64,000 bases of DNA from Methylotenera sp. (GTDB lineage: Bacteria; Pseudomonadota; Gammaproteobacteria; Burkholderiales; Methylophilaceae): NCBI GenBank assembly GCA_030655015.1, contig JAURWJ010000115.1:1-64000 (forward strand). Reading direction: 5' to 3'. Shown one piece after another: positions 34,523-42,535 of this stretch. The notes beneath the pieces are model-generated. The model did not search any database. It was given only the letters and a program-made list of their open reading frames with translations, and was not told the DNA's origin. The position numbers and the translations under genes are program-made. The stretch's first letter is position 1; each line of letters opens with the position of its first letter.

Positions 34523-36406
34523 CTAAAGCCCACCTGGCGTTTTATGTGAAGTTAAACGCAGCAAAGCATTTACCATTACATCTACTTCAGCAGGAGTGTT
34601 ATAAAAAGCAAGTGATGGTCTCACTGTAGTTTCTAAACCAAAACGACGCAAAATCGGTTGCGCGCAATGATGTCCCGAACGCACCGCAATACCCTCTTGG
34701 TTTAATGCCGCGCCCACCTCTTCACTCTTATAACCATCCAGCGTGAAAGATAGCACACTCGCTTTTTCTTTAGCAGTGCCCACCAAATGCAAACCTGGTA
34801 CTTTTTGCATGGCAGTTGTTGCATACAATAACAACTCATGCTCATAACGTGCAATATTATCAATGCCTACGCGCTCTACATACTCTAAAGCTGCACCCAA
34901 ACCTACTGCATCGGCAATATTACCCGTACCGGCCTCAAACTTAGATGGCGCTTCATGATAGACGGTTTTATCAAACGTCACATCTTGAATCATATTACCG
35001 CCACCTTGCCATGTTGGCATATCAGCCAGCAACTCAGGCTTACCATATAGTGCGCCAATACCGGTTGGGCCAAATACTTTGTGTCCTGAGAACACAAAAA
35101 AGTCTGCATCTAAAGCCTGTACATCTGAGCGCATGTGTGACACGGATTGCGCACCATCCAGTAGCACTTTAGCACCTGCACGATGCGCCATCTGTATCAT
35201 CTCTGTTGCAGGCGTCACTGTGCCCAACGCATTAGAAACCTGCGTAAATGAAACTAATTTCACCCGTGAAGTAAGTAGCTTTTGATATTCGGCCAGCAAC
35301 ACTTGACCACTATCATCCACAGGCGCAACTTTTAACTTGGCACCTGTTTCTTGGCATAGCTGCTGCCAAGGCACAATATTAGCGTGATGCTCGAGGTGTG
35401 AAATTAGAATTTCATCTCCTTCACCTATGTGCTTTTTGCCCCATGATTTAGCTACCAGATTAATCGCTTCTGTTGTTCCGCGAACAAACACAATGTTATC
35501 TACCGAAGGCGCATTGATAAAACGGCGCACCGTTTCACGAGCACCTTCATAGGCATCGGTTGCACGAGCCGCTAACTCATGTGCTGCACGGTGAATGTTT
35601 GAATTTTCATGCTGGTAAAAGTAGGCAATCCTATCAATTACCGCTTGTGGCTTTTGCGTAGTGGCTGCGTTATCAAACCAAATCAGCGGACGCCCATTCA
35701 CCAACTCGCGTAAAATTGGAAAGTCTTTGCGTACTAAATTAGCATCAAACGGCGGATACGCCGCTGTTGGCAATTGTTCAGATTGGTTAAATGGCGAGTC
35801 CTGTAAAAAATAATATGGGCTGCTACTAAAATTGCTTGTAATAGGGCTACCTGAACCATTATTGCTAGAACCACCAGTTTGCCTACCTGATGAGCTACCA
35901 AGCAAATTTTTCAGCTCGTTTTCATAAGGATTATCAAAACTGCCAAGCAATTGTTCAAGTGCGATATCATTTGTAGCAAATGGACTTGACGCATATTGCA
36001 ATTGCAAAACCTCTACATTTGCAATATCAGGTTTAGTTGATGCAATGCTGGGACTTGCTGACAAAATAGAAGGCGTAGGCGTTTGCACCGCACTTTGCTG
36101 CGTACTTAGCGGTGCACTGGCACTGGGCAAAACAGAATCCGTAGCAATGTGTGATAACGAAGCATTAGAAGGGAAATCCGGTTGCCTTCCTAATGGCGAA
36201 TCCGCAGGAAACCCTTCTGCATAGATTTCATTAACCATACGGCTTAACTCAACCACATCTAAATACCCCGTTTCGCTGGCTTGCCTACCTGATCCTAATG
36301 CCGCCGCCATGCGTGGATGCTCACCTGGCAGTGATACCAAAATAGCTTCTGGTTCAAATGACGATAAATCAGCCAAACTAGATGAAAATGTATTATTTGT
36401 ACTCAT
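34523..36406 (-). CDS. Family 2A encapsulin cargo cysteine desulfurase
   Basis: A 627-residue protein. Residues 1 to about 220 are low in complexity, rich in Ser, Pro, Asn, Gly and Gln, and contain short ordered-looking motifs (LPGEHPRMAAALGSGRQ, VNEIYAEGF, SSPYYFLQDSPF). The rest is a complete SufS-type desulfurase: LIWFDNAATTQKP (241-253), PLP lysine K443 in VFSGHKVFGPTG, and persulfide cysteine C581 in RSGHHCAQP. In family 2A encapsulins such a leader directs loading into the shell, and the enzyme stores or mobilises sulfur. The ATG lies inside the end of the shell gene (14-nt overlap). It differs from SUF SufS by the 200-residue leader. Confidence 0.93.
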   Translation of the reverse strand: MSTNNTFSSSLADLSSFEPEAILVSLPGEHPRMAAALGSGRQASETGYLDVVELSRMVNEIYAEGFPADSPLGRQPDFPSNASLSHIATDSVLPSASAPLSTQQSAVQTPTPSILSASPSIASTKPDIANVEVLQLQYASSPFATNDIALEQLLGSFDNPYENELKNLLGSSSGRQTGGSSNNGSGSPITSNFSSSPYYFLQDSPFNQSEQLPTAAYPPFDANLVRKDFPILRELVNGRPLIWFDNAATTQKPQAVIDRIAYFYQHENSNIHRAAHELAARATDAYEGARETVRRFINAPSVDNIVFVRGTTEAINLVAKSWGKKHIGEGDEILISHLEHHANIVPWQQLCQETGAKLKVAPVDDSGQVLLAEYQKLLTSRVKLVSFTQVSNALGTVTPATEMIQMAHRAGAKVLLDGAQSVSHMRSDVQALDADFFVFSGHKVFGPTGIGALYGKPELLADMPTWQGGGNMIQDVTFDKTVYHEAPSKFEAGTGNIADAVGLGAALEYVERVGIDNIARYEHELLLYATTAMQKVPGLHLVGTAKEKASVLSFTLDGYKSEEVGAALNQEGIAVRSGHHCAQPILRRFGLETTVRPSLAFYNTPAEVDVMVNALLRLTSHKTPGGL

Positions 36407-37310
36407 AGTAGTTGCCTACATCAACGTTTTCAAGCACGGCGATTGCGTCATCAGTTAACACCGCTAGTGAGCAATAGAGTGAAACCAAGTATGATGCAAT
36501 TGCCTTATGGTTAATGCCCATGAAACGTACTGACAAGCCCATGCTTTGTTGGCCGGGCAAGTTTGGCTGATACAAACCAACCACACCTTGACGGCTTTCA
36601 CCTGTACGTAACAATAGAATATTCGTTTTACCTTTGGTAACTCTTAATTTATCACAAGGGATAATCGGCACGCCACGCCATGTAATGAATTGTGAGCCAA
36701 ATAAGGCAACTGTTGGCGGCGGCACGCCACGACGTGTACACTCGCGACCAAATGCTGCAATTGCTTGTGGATGCGCTAAGAAAAATGCAGGTTCTTTCCA
36801 TACTTTTGAAAGCAACTCATCAAAATCATCAGGGGTTGGAGAACCACTGCGTGATTTCACTTTTTGTGCCGCCGCTACATTATGCAATAAACCATATTCT
36901 TTGTTGTTAATAAGCTCGCTTTCTTGGCGTTCTTTTACCGTTTCAATAGAAAGGCGTAATTGCTCTTTAATTTGGTTATGTGGGCTACTGTAAAGATCAG
37001 ACACACGCGTATGCACATCCACCACCGTGTTTACCGCGTTCAAGACATATTCACGCCCCCACTCTTCGTAGTCCACAAAGGTTGCAGGTAAGTCACGCTC
37101 ATCCTTAGCAGAACAATCTACTTCAATGGCATTTGGGTCTTTAGCTTTATTCAGGCGATAAATACCTGCTTCAACAGGCACCCAATGCATTAAATGCACT
37201 AACCAACGTGGCGTAATCGTGCTCAGCATTGGTGTCGATTTGGTTGCATTTGAAAGCGTACGTGCGGCAACGTCACCTAATGCGGTTTGATGATGGTTAA
37301 TATCTGTCAT
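36393..37310 (-). CDS. Family 2A encapsulin nanocompartment shell protein (SrpI-like)
   Basis: A 305-residue HK97-fold shell protein. It matches family 2A (SrpI-like) encapsulins through TPRWLVHLMHWVPVEAGIYRLNKAK, FVDYEEWGREYVLNAVNTVVDVHTRVSDLYS, PHNQIKEQLRLSIE, TPDDFDELLSKVWKEPAFFLAHP and GVVGLYQPNLPGQ...MGINHKAIASYLVSLYCS. The family self-assembles into icosahedral shells. No cyclic-nucleotide-binding insertion, as found in family 2B, is present. TAGGAGATTTAC before the ATG is a strong ribosome-binding site. It lies between an acetyltransferase gene (43-nt gap) and the cargo gene (14-nt overlap). Confidence 0.93.
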   Translation of the reverse strand: MTDINHHQTALGDVAARTLSNATKSTPMLSTITPRWLVHLMHWVPVEAGIYRLNKAKDPNAIEVDCSAKDERDLPATFVDYEEWGREYVLNAVNTVVDVHTRVSDLYSSPHNQIKEQLRLSIETVKERQESELINNKEYGLLHNVAAAQKVKSRSGSPTPDDFDELLSKVWKEPAFFLAHPQAIAAFGRECTRRGVPPPTVALFGSQFITWRGVPIIPCDKLRVTKGKTNILLLRTGESRQGVVGLYQPNLPGQQSMGLSVRFMGINHKAIASYLVSLYCSLAVLTDDAIAVLENVDVGNYYEYK

Positions 37311-37353
37311 GTAAATCTCCTAATAAAGTTTAGTGCGAGTAGGTTTTTGGGTT

Positions 37354-38385
37354 TTAATGATGCTGTTGAGTTTCGTGTGTCGGTTTGCCTTCGCTGTTAG
37401 CATTTGTGTGATGCTGACTTGCATCTAATGGCGTAGCCAAGTTTTGCGCTTGGGTAATATTACTGCCAGCAGGCACGCTACGCGTGAGCCACACATTACC
37501 GCCAATTGCAGATCCGCGCCCAATGGTAATGCGCCCTAGTACGGTGGCACCTGCATAAATCACTACGTCATCCTCAACAATAGGGTGGCGCGCATTACCT
37601 TTTATCAAATAGCCATCTTCATCAACAGGAAATCGTTTAGCGCCCAGCGTCACGGCTTGATAAATGCGCACATGTTTGCCAATAATGGTCGTTTCACCAA
37701 TGACGACACCTGTACCGTGGTCGATAAAAAAACTTTCTCCTATATCTGCCCCAGGGTGAATATCAATGCCAGTAACCGAATGTGCAATTTCCGTCATCAT
37801 GCGTGCAATGAGCGGCAAGTTTAAGCCATGCAGTACATGTGCTAACCGATAATGAATCGTCGCCAATATGCCTGGATAACACACCAATACCTCATCAATA
37901 CTTCTGGCGGCAGGGTCGCCCTCAAACGCCGCTTTAATGTCGGTATCCAGCAACAAACGCACGCCAGGCAATTGTTTTGCAAACGCGCGCACAATGTCGA
38001 TAGGTGATTTTGTAACGTCACTCAAAGATTTATTCTGGTTAAACTGATTTTTTGTATCAACGACAAAATTTAATTCCAGTTTTACTTGTGCAATGAGTTC
38101 ACGCAACGCTACATCCAGTGTATGCCCCACAAAGTAATCAATGCCGTCATCTTTTAAGTCTGGCAAGCCTAAGCGGTTTGGAAATAAAGCCGCAGCCAAG
38201 CCTTCAACCACATCTTGCAATGCTTTTCGAGATGGCAACTTAGGTGGCTTATCGCGCCGTTTTCTAGTTTCTAGTGAAGAAAGCCGCAAGTTACGTAACT
38301 GCATCACAATTTGGCTAATGCCTAAATCGCTGGTAATTGCACTGGTAACGACACTTTCATCATCGTTATTTTGGTTAATTTTCAT
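37354..38385 (-). CDS. Long serine O-acetyltransferase of the encapsulin operon
   Basis: A 343-residue acetyltransferase, first gene of the operon. The N-terminal helical part (to about residue 195) precedes the left-handed beta-helix: GIDIHPGADIGESFFIDHGTGVVIGETTIIGKHVRIYQAVTLGAKRFP, then HPIVEDDVVIYAGATVLGRITIGRGSAIGGNVWLT. It makes O-acetylserine from serine and acetyl-CoA, the cysteine precursor. It is longer than CysE and resembles the EpsC-like enzymes that accompany family 2A encapsulins. Pairing with a desulfurase suggests cysteine supply and sulfur storage. The leader holds a terminator-like hairpin. Confidence 0.92.
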   Translation of the reverse strand: MKINQNNDDESVVTSAITSDLGISQIVMQLRNLRLSSLETRKRRDKPPKLPSRKALQDVVEGLAAALFPNRLGLPDLKDDGIDYFVGHTLDVALRELIAQVKLELNFVVDTKNQFNQNKSLSDVTKSPIDIVRAFAKQLPGVRLLLDTDIKAAFEGDPAARSIDEVLVCYPGILATIHYRLAHVLHGLNLPLIARMMTEIAHSVTGIDIHPGADIGESFFIDHGTGVVIGETTIIGKHVRIYQAVTLGAKRFPVDEDGYLIKGNARHPIVEDDVVIYAGATVLGRITIGRGSAIGGNVWLTRSVPAGSNITQAQNLATPLDASQHHTNANSEGKPTHETQQHH

Positions 38386-38423
38386 CTTTTTTCACTTTTA
38401 TCACCTAATAATTTCAGTGATTT

Positions 38424-38475
38424 AAAAACGCAAAAAGCCAGCGGTCTCTCGACACGCTGGCTTCCGGTTGTCCGG
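38424..38475 (-). terminator. Terminator-like hairpin in the leader of the encapsulin operon
   Basis: On the minus strand AAGCCAGCG and CGCTGGCTT (38455-38463 and 38435-38443) form a 9-bp stem with an 11-nt loop, followed by TTTTTGCGTTTTT. A smaller CCGG-ACAA-CCGG unit adjoins it at 38464-38475. It lies about 40 nt before the acetyltransferase ATG, and the gene beyond it is divergent, so no upstream transcript needs terminating. This suggests transcription attenuation of the operon. Confidence 0.6.
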
Positions 38476-38700
38476 TCAGCACACGCTAACTAATTAAAAT
38501 TAAATATTTGACTGGTAAATTTTAAATTACTAACCAACTAATATCTGCAATATACACCACTCTAGTAGGTAAAAAAAGAGCTGCCATAAAATTACTTTTT
38601 ACAATATTTAATTATAAATATATTACTTAACATTCTTTTAAATTATTTATAAAGACGTTTAAGATAACTAACTTCTAAATCTTTATCCTAGAGTAAACCC

Positions 38701-39699
38701 ATGTTTAAAAAATCCATTATTTCAAGTTTGTTTGTAATTTCAAACTTACTGCTAGTACCGAGTGCAAATGCAGATACAACATTGCTAAATGTTTCATATG
38801 ATGTCACCCGCGAGTTTTACAAAGACTTTAACCCCTCTTTTATTAAGCACTGGAAGCTAAAAACAGGCGAAACTATCACCATCAATCAGTCACATGGCGG
38901 CTCTAGTAAACAGGCTAGGTCGGTAGCTGATGGACTTGAAGCTGACATCATCACCATGAATCAAGCACCAGACATTGATATTTTGTATGAGCGCTCAAAG
39001 CTTATTCCTAAAGATTGGCAAAACCGTTTACCTAATGCCAGCGTGCCAACCACTTCAACCACAGTATTTTTGGTACGCAAAGGAAATCCCAAACAAATTA
39101 AAGACTGGGATGATTTAATTAAACTAGGCATTGCTGTGGTGCTTCCCAACCCAAAAACCTCTGGTAACGGCAAATATAGCTACTTGGCTGCCTGGGGTTA
39201 TGTGATTAAAAAAGGGGGCGATGATGCCAAGGCAAAAGAATTTGTCACCAAACTCTTTAAAAACGTACCTGTTTTGGATGCTGGTGGGCGTGGCGCAACC
39301 ACCACCTTCGCTCAGCGTGACATTGGTGATGTATTACTAACCTTTGAAAATGAAGTCAATTTAATCAAAAAAGAACTCGGCGATAAATTTGACGTTGTAT
39401 ATCCTTCAGCAAGTATTCTTGCCGAAAACCCTATTGCGGTGGTTGATAAATATGTAAATAAACATAAAAACCGTACCGTAGCAGAAGCCTATGCACAATA
39501 TCACTACTCTGAGACTGCACAGGAGATCGCAGCGCAGCATTACATCAGACCGAGTTTGGCCTCTGTGGCAGAAAAATACAAAAGCAGATTTAAAGTGCTA
39601 GATTTGTTCAGCGTCGATGAAGTATTCGGTAGCTGGACTAAAGCTCAAAAAACACATTTTGCCGATGGCGGTACGTTTGATCAGATTTATCAAAAGTAG
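38701..39699 (+). CDS. sbp: Periplasmic sulfate-binding protein
   Basis: A 332-residue solute-binding protein with a signal peptide (about residues 1-24, cut after SANA). The mature part matches Sbp/CysP: LLNVSYDVTREFYKDFNPSFIKHW, NQSHGGSSKQARSVADGLEADIITMN, VLPNPKTSGNGKYSYLAAWGYV and LDAGGRGATTTFAQRDIGDVLLTFENE. It captures sulfate, or possibly thiosulfate, for an ABC importer. No CysT, CysW or CysA genes are next to it. It is divergent from the encapsulin/serine acetyltransferase operon, which fits a shared role in sulfur supply. Confidence 0.94.
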   Translation: MFKKSIISSLFVISNLLLVPSANADTTLLNVSYDVTREFYKDFNPSFIKHWKLKTGETITINQSHGGSSKQARSVADGLEADIITMNQAPDIDILYERSKLIPKDWQNRLPNASVPTTSTTVFLVRKGNPKQIKDWDDLIKLGIAVVLPNPKTSGNGKYSYLAAWGYVIKKGGDDAKAKEFVTKLFKNVPVLDAGGRGATTTFAQRDIGDVLLTFENEVNLIKKELGDKFDVVYPSASILAENPIAVVDKYVNKHKNRTVAEAYAQYHYSETAQEIAAQHYIRPSLASVAEKYKSRFKVLDLFSVDEVFGSWTKAQKTHFADGGTFDQIYQK

Positions 39700-39746
39700 C
39701 GCCTTAACTTAAGGTTCTCTACACTTAAGTTTTTATCAGCAGTATA

Positions 39747-39786
39747 TTAAGTGCCAAGTGAATGCCAGCATTTACTTGGCACTTAA
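39747..39786 (+). terminator. Hairpin downstream of sbp
   Basis: ttaagtgccaagt (39747-39759) and acttggcacttaa (39774-39786) are perfect 13-bp arms, extended inside the loop by aatg/catt. There is no strong T-run after it, so it is a probable rather than certain terminator of sbp. Confidence 0.55.
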
Positions 39787-39933
39787 TACATATATAGGAT
39801 TGAAATCCGGTGGTTAATTTGGCTCCATCAATAACTATTAAGCGATTGATTTTATTTAATAAAAATATATTTTTGATGGTTTAAATTTTCCAAAAACGCA
39901 ATAATAACGCATTGATTTCTTGCAAATTTCAGA

Positions 39934-40203
39934 GTGTTTTTATGGACCACAATCGTCATTCTTGCCAATGGTGAACTGTTCCATCAACCGTTGATTGAAC
40001 CCATCAATATGGAACATCCTTTAGTTAAACTCGTCGTGTTGATTGATTGGCAGGTCTTTAAAATGCAATGGGCAGGGTTCTTTCCGTCTAAGACAGAGCG
40101 ACCTACCACACCGCAGCTAATTTCAGGCTTACATACCTTGCCCTCGGCAGTTGCTCATGCGTGCACTCACTACTTGCACACCAAAAGCGGTGTTTGTGGA
40201 TAG
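39934..40203 (+). pseudogene. IS5-family transposase N-terminal remnant
   Basis: The translation LFHQPLIEPINMEHPLVKLVVLIDWQVFKMQWAGFFPSKTERPTTPQLISGLHTL resembles the opening of IS5-family transposases (xxxHPLVKLAxxIDWxxF...RPxxPxRLxxGLxYL). Similarity fades after about codon 60, the frame ends soon afterwards, and the DDE catalytic part is missing. No inverted repeats are evident. The rest of the 39787-40429 gap holds no other feature I can support. Confidence 0.55.
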
Positions 40204-40420
40204 AGGCTGGCATCGAGGTTACTAGTGAGACAATCTGTCGTAGAGAGCCATCCGGCTTTTTTGCATCCAGTGTTTTGTGAGCCAACTGCAATTGTTGATT
40301 GTTGCCATACCACAACTATTACTTATTGCTCAGTTCAATCAGCTAAAAACTGCATGAACTGAGCTATTCAGAATCGACTAACTAGCCTGCCACTGGGTCG
40401 TTCGACGAGAGTTACCCATT

Positions 40421-40445
40421 TAAGGTAAAATGGCGTTTTACCTTA
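40421..40445 (+). promoter_or_regulatory. Inverted repeat over the prfC start
   Basis: taaggtaaaa (40421-40430) and ttttacctta (40436-40445) are perfect 10-bp arms around tggcg. The repeat covers the only Shine-Dalgarno-like AAGG and the upstream ATG at 40430, so folding would hide this start. It might limit translation of prfC, or be an operator; it might also be chance. Confidence 0.4.
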
Positions 40446-42031
40446 AATCCCTACCGCACATGTCTCTGCAAGAAGAAATCACCCGCCGTCGCACCTTTGC
40501 TATTATCTCTCACCCTGATGCGGGTAAAACCACGCTCACTGAAAAACTGTTATGGTTTGGTGGCGCGATTCAAGTCGCGGGTGAAGTCCGCGGCCGTAAA
40601 GCCTCGCGCCATGCCACATCAGACTGGATGGAGCTTGAAAAACAACGCGGTATTTCGGTGACGTCTTCCGTCATGCAGTTTCCATACCGTGAGCACATGA
40701 TTAACCTGCTCGATACCCCCGGCCATGATGATTTTTCTGAAGATACCTATCGCACATTAACCGCAGTGGATTCTGCGGTGATGGTGATTGATGCAGTCAA
40801 TGGTGTAGAAGCGCAAACCATCAAACTGCTCAACGTATGCCGCATGCGCGATACGCCTATTATCACGTTTATCAATAAACTAGACCGAGAAAGCCGCCCG
40901 CCGATTGAGTTGCTGGATGAAATTGAAACTACTTTAGGCATGGAATGCGCGCCGATGACGTGGCCGATTGGCATGGGAAAAAGCTTCCGTGGGGTTTATA
41001 ACCTCTATACCGATACTATTTCATTTTTTGATCCGCGTGCCGAAAAAGGCACTTCAGAAATCATTCAGGGCTTGGATAATCCGCGCCTGGACGAATTGCT
41101 AGGGCACTTGGCGGCTGAGTTGCGCATAGACATTGAACTGGTGCGTGGCGCCTCTCACGCGTTTGATAAAACACGTTATTTAAATGGTAAACAAACCCCA
41201 GTTTACTTTGGCTCTGCAATTAACAACTTTGGCGTGCAATCATTGCTGGATGCGGTGGTGGACTTATCCCCTGCCCCGCTTGCACGCAATACGGCAAGCC
41301 GCTTAATTGCGCCCGATGAACCTAAGTTTTCAGGTTTTGTGTTTAAAATTCAAGCCAATATGGACCCGAAACACCGCGATAGAATTGCATTTTTGCGCGT
41401 ATGTTCTGGTCGTTTTGAACGCGGCATGAAGATTAAACAAGTCAGCACGGGCAAATTAATGGCGGTGAACAATGCCATCACCTTTATGGCGCAAGACCGC
41501 ACCACCATGGATGAAGCGTATTCCGGTGACATTATCGGCATCCCCAACCACGGTACGATTAAAGTAGGCGACACCTTCTCTGAGGGCGAAGCGCTAAAAT
41601 TCACTGGCATTCCATCATTTGCCCCTGAGTTTTTCCGCCGTGCGCGCATTAAAAACCCAATGAAAATGAAGCAATTGCAAATCGGCCTGAAACAGCTGGC
41701 AGAAGAAGGTGCGGCGCAATTATTCCGCCCATTGCTTTCAAACGACCTGATTTTAGGCGCGGTAGGGATGCTGCAATTTGAAGTCGTCGCACACCGTTTA
41801 GAACATGAATATAGCGTGGATATGGTGTTTGAACCTTACGACTGCTACACCGCGCGCTGGCTACGCGGTAAAGACGCTGACCTTAAAGCCATTGCCGATA
41901 AATACGGCTTTAACGTGGCACTCGATGGCGCGGATGAATACGTTTACTTAGCGCCTAACCGCGTTAACCTGCAATTGGCACAAGAACGCTACCCAGAGAT
42001 AGAATTTTTAGAAACACGTGAAATCGCTTAA
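40430..42031 (+). CDS. prfC: Peptide chain release factor 3
   Basis: A translational GTPase of 533 residues from ATG 40430, or 523 from ATG 40460. The later start ([14 protein letters not shown]) aligns better with known RF3 N-termini, while the earlier one has the AAGG ribosome-binding site; I keep the earlier. G1 is HPDAGKTT, G3 is DTPGHDDF and G4 is [32 protein letters not shown] and the C-terminal domain are those of RF3 rather than EF-G. RF3 recycles RF1/RF2 after termination in the cytoplasm. The gene overlaps ychJ by 14 nt. Confidence 0.95.
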   Translation: MAFYLKSLPHMSLQEEITRRRTFAIISHPDAGKTTLTEKLLWFGGAIQVAGEVRGRKASRHATSDWMELEKQRGISVTSSVMQFPYREHMINLLDTPGHDDFSEDTYRTLTAVDSAVMVIDAVNGVEAQTIKLLNVCRMRDTPIITFINKLDRESRPPIELLDEIETTLGMECAPMTWPIGMGKSFRGVYNLYTDTISFFDPRAEKGTSEIIQGLDNPRLDELLGHLAAELRIDIELVRGASHAFDKTRYLNGKQTPVYFGSAINNFGVQSLLDAVVDLSPAPLARNTASRLIAPDEPKFSGFVFKIQANMDPKHRDRIAFLRVCSGRFERGMKIKQVSTGKLMAVNNAITFMAQDRTTMDEAYSGDIIGIPNHGTIKVGDTFSEGEALKFTGIPSFAPEFFRRARIKNPMKMKQLQIGLKQLAEEGAAQLFRPLLSNDLILGAVGMLQFEVVAHRLEHEYSVDMVFEPYDCYTARWLRGKDADLKAIADKYGFNVALDGADEYVYLAPNRVNLQLAQERYPEIEFLETREIA

Positions 42032-42419
42032 AGCACCTTTAACTAACTGTCTATGTGAAAGCGGCAAGCCTTACCAAGCTTGCTGCAAACCATATCATCT
42101 TGGTACCGCTCCAGCACCCGCCGCCGAAGCGCTTATGCGCTCACGCTACACCGCCTATGTATTGGGGTTAGAAGATTATCTATTAAACACATGGCATCCT
42201 GACACCCGCCCGCAAGCACTTAATCTCGCAGATGACACAGCGATTAAATGGCTGGGCTTGCAGGTAGAGCATGCGGAAATAACTAGCAACAACACTGCAA
42301 CAGTAGCGTTTATAGCGCGTTATAAAATCGGCGGCAAGGCTGAAAAAATGCATGAAGTCAGCCAGTTTGTCCGCATAGAAAACCGTTGGTATTATTTGTC
42401 TGGTGTGCATATCGGTTAA
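42018..42419 (+). CDS. ychJ: YchJ family SEC-C motif protein
   Basis: A 133-residue UPF0225/YchJ-like protein. The N-terminal zinc-binding SEC-C motif is [13 protein letters not shown] (about 11-23), followed by the NTF2-like YchJ core ([61 protein letters not shown]). E. coli YchJ also has a C-terminal SEC-C motif, which is missing here. The molecular role of the family is unknown. It starts inside the end of prfC, so the two are probably coupled. Confidence 0.88.
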   Translation: MKSLKAPLTNCLCESGKPYQACCKPYHLGTAPAPAAEALMRSRYTAYVLGLEDYLLNTWHPDTRPQALNLADDTAIKWLGLQVEHAEITSNNTATVAFIARYKIGGKAEKMHEVSQFVRIENRWYYLSGVHIG

Positions 42420-42436
42420 TCAGTTGCTGTTAAACA

Positions 42437-42510
42437 TTCTCAAACACCTCACATAACTGGCTTAACAATTGCCCGAAAATCGTCGCACTTCGTCCATATC
42501 ATTTGGATTC
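42437..42510 (-). pseudogene. Degenerate copy of the 3' end of the gene at 45626-46192
   Basis: The stretch cattctcaaacacctcacataactggcttaacaattgcccgaaaat and the following about 25 bases match 45632-45704 (cactctcaaatgcctcacacaactggcttagcaattgcccgaaaat...) at roughly 80 percent. That region encodes the C-terminus PIFGQLLSQLCEAFESA of the minus-strand gene there. Similarity stops near 42510, so this is a tail fragment only. Confidence 0.7.
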
Positions 42511-42535
42511 TTTGAAGCATAGGCCAATCGACGCG

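Noticed and set aside
36393-37310. Encapsulin shell gene as a phage capsid remnant
   Set aside because: Encapsulins share the HK97 fold with capsids, but the match is to family 2A shells, the neighbours are sulfur genes, and no portal, terminase or tail genes are present.
38386-38700. A known riboswitch or leader peptide before the encapsulin operon
   Set aside because: I could not match the leader to any riboswitch consensus. A 21-codon ORF on the minus strand (MAALFLPTRV...) has no ribosome-binding site and no cysteine codons, so only the hairpin is claimed.
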